Shown piece after piece: positions 12,001-25,000 of a stretch of DNA of 64,000 nucleotides (position 1 is its first letter; the number at the start of each line of letters is the position of its first letter). Source of the stretch: Echinometra lucunter (Eukaryota; Echinodermata; Echinoidea; Camarodonta; Echinometridae); the NCBI GenBank assembly GCA_029962745.1, contig CM057162.1:10029574-10093573 (forward strand). The letters are read 5' to 3'. The notes under the pieces are model-generated. The model was not told the origin of the DNA. It ran no database searches and was given only the letters and a program-made list of their open reading frames with translations. Made by a program: the position numbers and the translations under genes.

Positions 12001-15000
12001 TTCTGAACTACACTAAGACCTCTGTATACCCTGTGATCTTTATAGACAGGTGGTCTTTCTATACAGGTGGTATTGTGTTCCAATCATTTTTCCACCTTAA
12101 ACAAAATAAGGCAATTAACTTACATAGGACATTGAGAGTGGCAGTGATGTTGTTGGCTCCCTCTGAATTGGTAGCTACGCACATGTAGACTCCAGCCTCC
12201 TCACGAGACACGTTGTGGATGAGTAACGATCCTTCCTCGTCCAGGGTATATCGCTCCGATCCATCGATGTCGATCTCGGCTTCGTTCTTGTGCCACGTGA
12301 AGGTGATGTCTGGAGGGTTGGCTTCAGCAGAGCAGTTGAGGGCTAGGTCACCAGGTACCTCATGGCTGCTCACAGAGGTTCCAGTGGGTGTGTTTATCTT
12401 TGGTTTGACTGGAGGATAACAATGGGATATGGGACGTACGAATGATACATTTCAAAAACATGTACGGTACATATGCATGCATTCCAAAACAATGCACAGT
12501 ACTGAAACAGCAGTTCTGTCTTGGTAATGTCGAGTTCAGCTTCGTTCCTGGTATCATGTAAAGATGATGTCAGGGGTGGGGGGGGGGGGGAGAGAAGGGG
12601 GGTTTGCTTCACTAGAGCAACTGAGGGCAAAGATGCAGATTGGTTGACTTTGTATGCAAATTAATTCATGAACAAGCCAAATAAGTATTTTCTAAGCTTT
12701 TGGTGACATTTAGAATGGTGAAATTTAGAAAGCAGAATTTGAGATTTGTAAAGCAGAAGAAAGCAGAATTTTACATTTAGAAAGTAGAAAACTTTAGGCA
12801 CTATCACAAGGTATTTGGTGCTAACTCTAGAAGATGCCAGGGGTTAGGTATCTTAAGTTTGACAGCAGATTTGCAGGACATAAGAGTAAACAATACAAAG
12901 CTTTGTAAAGAATTAAATACCATTTAATGGTAAAAGATTTTCAAAATTTTCCCTTTTGCATTTTGATAGCCCACCCATGCCCCCTTCTCCCTAACTTGCA
13001 CCGCTGCTCCTGTGAAAGGTTATTGTGCCTCAGCGACTACTCACATTTGATATCCAGTGTGACACCATCATTGACGCTCTCGACGACGAGATCGCTCATC
13101 GCCCGGCAGAGATAAACGCCTCCATTGTTGGCCGACGTGACAGATTCAAGCGCAAGACGGCTCCGGGTTGTTTTGCCTCCATATTCTGCATCTACGACTT
13201 CAACGGTTATGTTGCTAGTGCCTGCATGGAAATGGCAGGGATAACAAATTACATGCTGGAAGTTAGACTTCAAACTTTTGTACTTGATGGAAATACTGGA
13301 AAACTTCTATCTTTCAAGTGGTAGTTGTTTCATGAATATTGCAAGTGGTTCTACTTCACAAAGTTTTCATGCTGTTGTACATGTGTAGATAATACACCAC
13401 TGAAACTATGTAACTATAACTGGCGGAAGTTTTGCATCGAAAAACCTGCCATCATTAACAAGTTACAAATGTTTTAGACTACTGTCTACCTGGTGCCCCA
13501 TCCTATCACATCCCATGTTCAATGGGTACAACATCTCTCCATTATAAGACAGAAGACTATAGATTACTACTGATATTCCACCCCCAGGTGGCTGCCTGTA
13601 TGTCCCCCATCTCCAACCTCCATACCCCCCCCCCACCCACCACCACCTCATCTCACCCAGTGCAAGACCTAACCTTCAATGGACATCCCATCTCCCCACA
13701 CACACCCCACCATGAGATTCCACACCCCCCCCCCCCCACCCCATCACACCCAGTGCAAGAAGGCCTTACCTTCAATGGACATCCTATCTCCCCACCATGA
13801 GATCTTCACACACACTCCATCACATCCAGTGCAAGAAGGCCTTACCTTCAATGGGTACCCCATCTACCTACCATGAGATCCCCCCCCCCCCCCACACACA
13901 CCCCATCACACCCAGTGCAAGAAAGGCTTACCTTCAATGAGACCCTATCTCTCCACCATGAGCTCCTCCCCCCCACACCCCATCACACCTAGTGCAATGG
14001 GTAACCCATCTCTCCACCACAAGATCCTTCCCCCCCCCCCACCCCATCAGACACATTACTTCATCACATCAAGTGCAAGAAGGCCTTACCTTCAATGGGT
14101 ACCCCATCTCTCCACCATGAGATCTCTGATTGTGGATTACTGCTGGCTGTCTCACAAGTCACAGTCACACTGTCTCCTTCCTTGGCTTCAGGTGGGTCTA
14201 CGCTCACAGTAACTGAACTGGGTGGGACTATTAAGAAAACATGAACTTATCAATAGTAAGACAATTTTTCTATTGTTTTGGGACTAAAGAAAGAGTATTC
14301 AAGTCTTTGCAGGCCATCGGAAAGGCATAAACTTTAAATCAGTCAGATATTGTTACGTTTTGGTCCCATAATAAAAGGATACAGAATACATCAAAGTTCT
14401 AAACTATCACTGTTAGCAATTTTGACGACATACAGACCAAAATACAATGTAGATAGAGTCCACACTGAGCCATACTCTTAAAACAAAACAGTCCTGTGCG
14501 TCAACATTGAATGGTAGTTTTATGACACTAAACGAGTGCATCACACCATACATAATGCTCAATCATTGCTATCGGCAAAAATTTATTGCTGTGAAAAACA
14601 GTGTCATTTACAATTTATGAAAGTTCGAAGTCACTGCAGGTTCTGGTTTTGCAGTTCTTTAAAAGATGTAGTGTGATCAATGTACAGTGTATATGTTTTA
14701 GATAATGCCCGTGGAGATCTAATATAATTTCAACTTTACAGAGGCACCCAGTATGGCAAATGTAGACGCATGTCTTGCCAAAGGACATTAGTGCTGGATT
14801 ACTTTTTAAAAAATCATTACTGAAAAATTGTAATGGACACAAATCTATGTAGCATTTTTGATCTCAGACTCACAGAGGACGTTGAGGGTGACGCTAGCCT
14901 GGAGAGGAACGGGCGTGGCCTCATTTGATGCATTACAGGAGTACACCGCCCCGTTATCGGTCTCATCTAATATGATCCTCAGTGTACTGGTAGAGAGGAT

Positions 15001-15445
15001 GCCCTGCGTCCCCGTCTCCGCTTCCTGGACCTCTCCGTTCTTGTACCAGACCAGCGTGGCCAGGGGGTTCCCGCCCATGGCGAAGCAGACGAGACGCAGG
15101 AGGTTGTCGGCTTTGACCTCGGTGCCGACCTCGTATCCGGTGATTCCGGGATTTTCCGGAGGGTCTTCAAAGGGGAAAAGAAGACGAAAGGATAGATGGA
15201 TGCTTTCCACAAGAGAAGCATGCTTCCCTTCTTAGCATTCAATAAATCATAGATTATTTCATGAATTAATAAAACAGGGAAGAGAGCGAGGAAGATACAG
15301 AAAGAGATTAAAACCAAATTTATGAAAAGTCAAAGGAGAATTGAACGTGGAGGCAATGATACAAAGAGATTTATACACAGAAAGATCTATCAGATAGAGA
15401 GGGAGGGGAGAAAAGGAAGACGGAGATATCCAGACAGAGGATTAG

Positions 15446-15476
<31 letters not shown>

Positions 15477-18400
15477 CAAAGAGACAGGGGAAGGGAGAGA
15501 GGGAATGTAAAAAAAATGATGAAACATGTCTACAACGACCAGCCAAGGAAACAATAAATGTGGCCTCTATAGACAGGTTGCTGCTATAGACAAGTTCTTA
15601 AATACACAATTTACAGTGGAAACTCGGTATAAAGAGATCCGATATAACAATATTCCTGATATAACAAGGTAAAATTCTGGTCCCAGCTCTTCATATTTCA
15701 TTTTTTTTCAACCCTGATATAACAATATTCCTGCTATAACAAGGTAATTTTGATCGGGCATTAAGGATGTACGTAAAAATGGGAAAATCAAGAAAGGCAC
15801 TATCATACAACACTTACACATGACGTTGACAGTCACAGTATCAGAAGTGGTCTCGTAAAGTTCCTGATTGGTTGCTTGGCACATGTAATCTACGCTGTCT
15901 GTATCGGCTGTCATAGTGATCGTCAGCTCCTGCGAAGTGATGAAGCCTCCGTTGGGTGCTTCCACCACCACATCCTCGTGGGTATGGACCTGACGACCAC
16001 CGGTGAACCAGGAGATGGAGGAGGCAGGGTTGCTGTTAGCTGCAGAAGTTTGGGAACAAAAAATGACAAAAAGTGCTTAAAATCAGGAAATTATTCTTAA
16101 AGGATTATTTCAGCTTTGCAGAAGAAAAAGAGTAAAAAAAAAAAAAAATATCCTCGCGAAAATAACAGCCGGTACCGTAAAAGGAGATGGAGGAGGCAGA
16201 GTTGCTGTTAGCTGCAGAAGTTTGGGAATGAATAAAGACAAAAAGTGCTTAAAAATTATTCTTAAAGGATTATTTCAGCTTTGCAGAAGAAAAAGAGTAT
16301 AAAAAAACAAAAAATATCCTTGCGAAAATAACATCCTATACCGTAGAAGCACCCAAGAATACCACATTCCCAAGTACACCTGGATGGAAAGTGGCAAATC
16401 TAGCTTAACGCTTTGCCATAGGACATCAGTGCTCTGCTGGGATTCGAACCCCGCACCTTGTGATCTGCAGTCCGGAGACGTATCCACTAGACCACGAACC
16501 AGTAGCGCTATTTCTTACCTGAAGTGCATTTCAAGGTGAGCGTAGCGTCAGCCTGAACCATGTTCTCGTGTCCTGTGATATTGACATATGCCGGAGCAAC
16601 TGAAAAGGATGTAATAAAACCAGGGAAAAAATCAATTAATTTTTTTCCGGGGCTCCTTTCTGAGCCCACCCACCCAAATTTTCTACACTGTATTACAGTT
16701 TACATTGGACCTTATGAGAATTTCAGGGGCTCTTTTTTTAGTTTTCCAGGGCTCTTTTGGGCATTTCGGGGGCAAATTTGCCCCAAGCCCTCATGAATTT
16801 TTTCCCTGAATAAAAGAGAGAAAAAGAACTGTGAGCCTGTCCAAGGTATTTAGTCATTTTGATAAAGATCACAAGGGCTATAGCTCAAGAAAACGGGTAA
16901 ATACTGATTGTGAAAAAAAAAAACAGAACTGCTTTGCAAACCAAGAGCTATAGTTTTGAATATAAAATTAGAAATAAACAATATCTGCATCTTTAGAAAA
17001 GGAAATTCAATCACAACATGCCTGTCAAGAGGCATTTAGTTGCAGGAACTATTCATAAATCAAAGAGGTGGAGTGGTGACTGCATTATTGTGTACATCCA
17101 ATGTGCAATGCATTGTACTTGCATTTATGGCGTCCCTTGCCATAGGTTTCGTTTGTGATTATTTATTATCTTCATTATCATTGTGAAAAAGGGTGCTTAC
17201 AGTTGACAGTGAGTTGTATCTGAGTGCTCATTGGTTCTGGCAGGACGACGCTAGTTGCTACGCACTTGTAGATAGCATTGTTATCACTGTAGTCCACTTC
17301 AAGGGGGAGGGTGTTGAAAGCGCTGACACCATCTGTGGTGTAGGAGTAGTCCATTCTCTCATCGTTCTTATACCAGTACACCTTGATAGACAGAAAGAAT
17401 GTCAGAGGAAGAATGAGCAAAAGAAAGGAAAGCAAAAAGTTTAAGAGTAGTCCATCCTCTCATCATTCTTATAGCAGTACACCTTGATAGAATGAAAGAT
17501 AGTCACACAGGAAGAATCAACAAAGGAAAGCAAAGCAAAAAGAAACATCTCTGACTGCACTTCTACAGGAATGGTTTGAAAACCATGAAGTGAAGTCGTG
17601 GAGAAGCAAGAACAGCTGACAGATTTTTGTGTAGTACGTGAATGGCAGTGATAACAAGTGCAGCTTCAAACATCCTCCACTTTCAATCCCTACCTGTTTA
17701 TCATAAGTTACAAAATTACAAAGCACAGTATAGTTGAAAAATCCTTGCAGGTTCTGCTGCAGTTTATGATGGTGTATGGGAACAAGTCTTCAGGCACCTT
17801 ATCAAAAATCAGAGCCAATTTGGAACGCAGCCTTTAGCGTCTTTCCCGCTCATCGTCTTTTCCCCTCCGATCCTCCTGTTTCTCCATAGACAAAACGGGG
17901 GATCGGGAAAGCTGATGTCTGGTCGCAGAGAACACGATCAAAGACGCGGGATGAGACTTTTGATAAAAGCAGCCTTATCGACTTTTATTAGGGTTGACTT
18001 TACCTCTGCTAGGGGGTTCCCTCCGAGGGATGTACAGCTGAGGTGTAGCGGGTCACCCGTCTTCACAATAGTACCTGCTGAATAGCCTGTGATGAGAGGA
18101 GCCCCCGGAGGAACTGCTTGCCAATGATGGAAGATAAAAAAAAAGATAGAGCAGGAAAGAACGAGAGACAGAGATAAATAGGCAAATAATATGCATACAC
18201 CAAAGACAATGAAAAATTGAGCAAAGACACATAGACAGAATACACAAAAAGGAGATAAAAGAATAAAGTGAAAAGTAACAACCGAGCAATTTGACCCTGT
18301 GCGGTCCAAAATTATGCCTCCGCCTCCCACCCAATTTCTAATTCATGCACATCTCAAGTTCTCAACAACAGCTCGGTAACAAGTATGTGGGACTACACGC

Positions 18401-21400
18401 ACAAATGTGAATATTCAGCCTGAAAAGTTGAAGCTATTTCATGTCTTATCTCAAATATGAGGGCATTTGAAGACCAAGCATCTTTCAGAGAATATTTCTA
18501 CTATGATATTCTTCGTAGCTCACATAAAAATAATAAGAAAGCTCACAGTGGAACCTGTACATACAAGGAGATGAGAAAAGTGGTCTTTACGAGCAGGGGA
18601 CACGTTCCTTTAATCCATCTTTCATTGAGAAAAACAATTCAAGGGAAACAAAAATTGTGGTCTTTGGAGACAGGTCTATACAGGTTTGACCACATTTTTA
18701 ATCTTAAATGGGTTACCCAATACTGAAACAATGTTTCTTCATTTAAAGGCATTGGCTAAACTTTGTGAGTAGTTGATTTTAAAAATTCTCAAACTAAGGT
18801 GAAACATGTGTATGAGTACTTGTATTTGTACTCAAAAACCCTGAAACCAACCACAATTTGGAATGAAAAAGTGTAAGTTAGACGCAAACGGCGATTTTAT
18901 TGTCCTTCGTCTCACGAGACAATCACTAAGTGGACCACTTTGCTTGAATTTGAAAATGCCATTATGTGCCTCCCGCCACGTGATACGCTAATACACACAG
19001 TGCGGTAAGGTGAGTCATACGCGCATGCGCACTACTTATGTTTATTCTGTGCAACCGACCCTCGTATATTTTTCAAACATTGGTTCACATTTTTGATATT
19101 TAAAAATACTTCCTGTGGATATTATTCTTCGAAACTTTCAGACTGGTATTTTTACACTATAACCCTTATGTTTATCCCATTTTCAAGTAACAAAACAAGA
19201 TTTTTTAAAATCATAACAATGTTAGCCAATGCCTTTAAAAGAGCATGATCTTATTAGCAGAAAATCATCTGCCAACAGTTTAAAAAAGTCGTGTTGCAAA
19301 GAAAAACCCCAAGTATGGTAAGATTTCAGCCTATTTTTGGCCCCTCGGCTATATCCCAGTTTCAATTGGGTACCCACAATGACGTCATTGTGGTTACCTT
19401 GTTGTGCAATTCTAGCAAAATGCGCACAAAGTATAATACATATTGTACAGTCTAGCGCGTGCCACTACTGCAATGCACGAAACTGGGTAAGCACATCTAC
19501 GTCATACCTCATACTCAAATTTTTAAGTCACAAATAATTTGCCAAAATGCATTGATTTTGATTGAAAATCATCAAATTTTTAATGTTATTCTTCTTAGAA
19601 TTCAATTCTCAATCATGTATCAAAAAAATTTTTAACCATTGTGTAATCACTTTAAACTTATCTTTCTCAAAGAGACATGACAAAGTTTACTTACAAAGGA
19701 CATTGAGGGAGACGTAAGTCAGGAGAGCTGATGGCAAGGCACCATGAGTCACCTGACATCCGTAGGAGATACCGTTATCTTCTTTCTCTGGGTTCAGGGT
19801 TAGGGTGCTTACTGCGTTCAGTCTCTTACCTAATCAGGAATAAAGATAATCTGTTAGAACAGGGTGATGGCTGTGTACACTCTCATGCCTTATCAGGAAT
19901 AAAGATAATCTGTTAGAACAGGGTGATGGCTGTGTACACTCTCATGCCTTATCAGGAATAAAGATAATCTGTTAGAACAGGGTGATGGCTGTGTACACTC
20001 TCATGCCTTATCAGGAATAATCCGGGAGAATTCACACGATAAGTTTATAAACTGTTACTCTGGTGTAACCCTGGCATGAACAGGTTTCGCCATGTGTTGC
20101 CCTGGCCTCTCTTGGGTGTGTTCATGGTATTACACTTACCTGCTGTTGCCTTTGAGTTACTATTGTGTCAAACCAGTTTAAACCTGGTATCTTTTTTTGT
20201 GTCAACTTGGTGTCAACTTGGTGTCAACTAGGTGTCATCCTGATGGTAACCCAGAGTCAACCTTGTGTCACCTTGGTGTCAACCTATTGTGACCAAGGTC
20301 TGACCCTAGTGTCACTCTAGTGCAACCCTATGATAAACCTGGTGTCATCCTTGCGTCACTCTGGAGTGACTCAGCTTTGCCTATGTCTCCATGTCCCCCC
20401 TGCTATTTAGGTGCCACCATGGTGTCACCTTGGTGTCACCTTGATGTCACAGTAATAAGCTCTGGAGTTACGGTGTACGATAATCAACAGTACTGACCAG
20501 AGGGATCTCCTGCCGGTGTCGACACCACCTCTGGATTCCCATAAGCCAGATCCTCGCCATCCTTGAGCCAGCTGATGACCGGTGTGGGTTTGCCATTGTT
20601 AGCCCTGCAGGGGAGAGTAATTGTTGCAGGAGGCTGGACAGTGATGACGGAGCCATTGGAGTATCCATCGATGACTGGGAGGTCAGGTGGTACTGCAAAA
20701 AAAGACAATCATCAGCAAGAACCATTTATAAGCAAAGTCAGATGGTGGTGGTGAATTGGGTTTTTACAGACGCGTATCAATCAATTCTGATTTTTTACGT
20801 CTGGGACCGACCTTTAACGTCACCATCCGAAAGACGTGGCAAATGTAGATTCATGTCTTGCCAAAGGACATTAGTGCCGCTGCAGGGATTCGAACCACGG
20901 ACCTTGAGGTTCAAAGTCCGGAGACAATACATCATTTGTATTTATATGGAACTATACAATAATAGTAATCAGTTAATTTCTTTCCTCCAGTAAAGCCTTA
21001 TTCTCAATATAAAAATAAAAGAGGAATAAAGTGTAGTAAAATAAAAGCAGGAAAAAGAACTAAAGTACCCTATCTGTATGTTCAGTAGATGTATGTCTAC
21101 GAGCCTTCCTTTCTCTGTGTTTCTCTGAGTTTCTTTGTGGTTCTTTTTCAAAGTTCTTTTGTTCTGTTTTGTTTTGTTTTGTTTTGTTTTGTTTTGCTTT
21201 CTTCTGTTTCAAATTTTGCCACTCCCAAAACATGCATGCATTTTGCCTTTTTTGTTGTTGCTGTTGTTTTTTAAAATAATGTAATGTCTAAACAAGCAGT
21301 AAATCATCACATCATACTATGAGTACAAGAGATGATTCTGGAATTTTAATAGTAAAAACAGGGTAGAGGGTGGTCTTACACAGCACGATGACAGCAGCAG

Positions 21401-21706
21401 GATCTGAACGTAGATTCTGATGTGTTGCATCAGTAGCGGTTACATGGCATCGGTATTCAGCATCGTCACTAAGCTCTGCTCTCTGGATTACAAGGTTACC
21501 TTCCCTTGTAGCATCACCTGGTTGGAGGAAAGATGGAAATCATCAGAATAATTAAATAATAAGTTTTAACAGTGATGATGATGATGGTGATGATGATGAT
21601 GATGATGATGGTGGCAGTGGTAGTGATGATGAGGATGGTGTTAGTGATGAAGATACTAGTGATGATGGAGAGGGCAATAATGATGCTGATTATGATATGA
21701 TGGCAT

Positions 21707-21748
<42 letters not shown>

Positions 21749-21861
21749 GGATGGTGGTGGTGGTGGTGGCAGTGGTAGTGATGATGAGGATGGTGTTAGT
21801 GATGAAGATACTAGTGATGATGGAGAGGACAATAATGATGCTGATTATGATATGATGGCAT

Positions 21862-21901
<40 letters not shown>

Positions 21902-22019
21902 AAAACTGATGATGAAGACATGATGACAATAATAATGATGATGAAGATGATGGAGACATGATGATGATGATGATGATGATGAGGATGATAAAACTGATGA
22001 TGAATACATGATGACAATA

Positions 22020-22073
<54 letters not shown>

Positions 22074-25000
22074 ACATGATGATGATGATGATGATGATTA
22101 TATTGATGTAGATGATAATGATAATGATCATGATGATAGCAATATGACGATGATGAGGATGAAGATCATAATGAAGATTTTTAAATATGATACTTCAAAT
22201 AGAGTGTGTTTGACACAGAGAGAGATAAAATATAGCACTCTTCTACCCCTGATATGGAAAAGGTACAGATCTTTCTGTACTTTTGAAAATTGAGCAGACA
22301 CTTGATAAGCCTTCCAGATAGCCCATCTATTATCAGTGACAAAACACACACAAGTGTTGTGTTGATGGACAGGAAAATGAAAACAATTTATCAAAACATA
22401 TTTTGAAAACAAGCCCTGTGTTTTTATGATAGATAGCGAAAGGTTGTATCAAGGTCAAGATTTTTGTGGATTAAATTACAACCAATGGCTTTCAAATTGA
22501 TCTTTGGTATACCAGCACTCCCCGCTGGCAAAGAAAAGAGAGTAACTTACCCAGGCATTACTAATCACAGGTTTTAGATCATGTCTTATACTTGTAATTC
22601 ATTATGTTGCAGAAACACTCAATTCCTGCTAGACAGTACACTTCACAAAACTAAATAATAGGAACTGCGCCCCTCCTACCATCATTTGATTTCAAATAAC
22701 ACGTGCAGTGTATTTAGGAATTTTTAAAAACATGTACCTTTAATATTTATATCATGCATTCTACCTGTAGGCCTGCAAATGCTTGTTGGTTTGAGATGTT
22801 ACAGCATAATTAATTTCCTATCTCCCACCTCCAAAAGCATGCAACAGGACAATCAACTACTTGGACATTATCTGTGCATAGTATAACACACATTTTGCAT
22901 AGATTCGAGCCAGAGTTGTATGTACATGTATCTTAGCCGACTTAGGCTTAATAAGGGGGTGGGGGTGGGGAACCCTTTTCCCTACTTTCATCAAGCAAAC
23001 TGAGCCCCCCCCCCCCTCAAAAAAAAAAAATCAATCAATCAATCTAAAAATGAAAATAAATAAAATGTTTGTTTTCTTCATTTCAATTTAGTTTTGTTAT
23101 GTTTGTTTGGTTTTTGCACTGTTTCCCTTCTTTTCCTTTCTGTTGTTATCTTGTTTTGTTTTTGATGTGTATTTCAAATAATGAAAAAAATACACATACT
23201 GTAAGTGCAAAAACCCCATACACAGGATTGCTTTCTTGGGTTTATGGATAAAACCCAACACACATATCAGTATGGAATCTGTGTTAGAACCTGTCTCCTT
23301 GGCATGCCATTAGGATTAGCAGCAAGGCTACAAGGTCAAAGGGCATGCAGTTCAAGAGAAGTTCAATTCCCATAAAATCACTTAAAAGTCATCTAGCCTT
23401 GCAATATGAATTGGAAAGAAGTTGTTTTTTGCAGATTTTTTTTTTTTTTCATTCTGTTCCACCTCCCTGTTCTATCACACACTCACAGGCCATCACACAA
23501 AATTTGTATCAGTCTCATTGCAATGCTGCCACATACTGTTGCAAATATATACACATATTTTTTTTTTCAACTATACAGTAATTCATTTCAAAATTTTCTT
23601 GTTTGCTTCATTCACAGCATGAACAAAGACTCTGATGGAAATAAACAAAGAGAGAGTTTAAAAAAAAAAAGAACTCATCTTACAAAATACATGATGCGAT
23701 GTGGAATGGGTGCGGATGATATTTACATTCAAAGTTACAAGTGGCTGATATATGTCTATTAATAGTCTGTGATTGTGTGATATTTAGTATCTTTTGGCAA
23801 AATATTAATCCACGTTTCCCACTCTCCACCCCGGTGAAGGAAATAAACAAAGAGAGAGTTAAAAAAAAAAAAAGAACTCATCTCACAAAATACATGATGT
23901 GATGTGGAATGGGTGCAGATGAAATTCACCTGCAAAGTTACAAGTGGCTGATATATGCCTATTAATAGTCTGTGATTGTGTGATATATAGTATCTTTTGG
24001 CAAAATATTAATCCACGTTTCCCACTCTCCACCCCGGTGTATGCTATGGGGCTACACATTTGGTGTCATGGTCAAGTGGTTTATTCACTTGACTTTCAAT
24101 CCTAGGGTTGAGGGTTCAAATCCCAAGCTACCAATAGTGTCATTTGCCAAGACAATGTTTCCACTCTCCATCCAGTTATAAATACTAGTGCACTACATGT
24201 GTGGTGTGGCCACCATGCTTTGACCAGGCAATGATGTTGGAGCACAATGGGTCATGGGTGTCACAAGGTGAGCTCATTAAAAAAAAAAAACAACAACACT
24301 GTTATCACTGATTTTGGCATAAGATGTGGCTTACTTGTATTAAAGGCATTGGCTAACTTTGTGAGCAGCTGATTTAAAAGATTCTCAAACTAAGATGAAA
24401 CATGTGTATGAGTAATTGTATTTGTGCTCAAGAACCCTGAAACCAACCATACTTTGGAAGGAAAAGCTGTAAGTTAGACGCAAACCGCGAGTTTATTAGC
24501 TTGCCTTTCGTCTCGAGAGACACTGAACTAATAGGACCGTTTGCATGAATTAAAAAATACCGTCACCTGCCTTCCTTCCGCTGCGTGATACGTCAATACA
24601 CACAGTGCGGTCCGTTGAGTCATACGCGCATGCGCACTCCTTACGTTTACGTCTGTGCAACCGACCCTCGTATATTTTTCAAATATTGGCTCACATTTCT
24701 AATATTTAAAAATACTTCCCATAGATATTATACTCTGAAACTTTCACACTGGTATTTTTACTCTATAACCCTAATGTTTATCCCATTTTTAAGTAACAAA
24801 TGGAGATTTTTAAAAAATCATAACAATTTTAACCAATGTCTTTATAAATGGAACAATAAATACGGAAGGTAACAAAATTTCAATAATACTTTCTTCCGGT
24901 CACTTAAGACCCTTTGGATCCACTCGTATGGGTCTTTAAAGACCGGTCTTTCAAGACCCATAACGGTGCCTGTTTCATTGACCTCTGGAATGAAGCAGGG

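Noticed and set aside
16390..16503. A functional tRNA gene
   Set aside because: A and B boxes are present but acceptor-stem pairing is lacking and a SINE tail follows; related copies occur elsewhere.
21690..22131. His/Ser/Ile-rich frames
   Set aside because: Translations of the GAT microsatellite in a nephrin intron.
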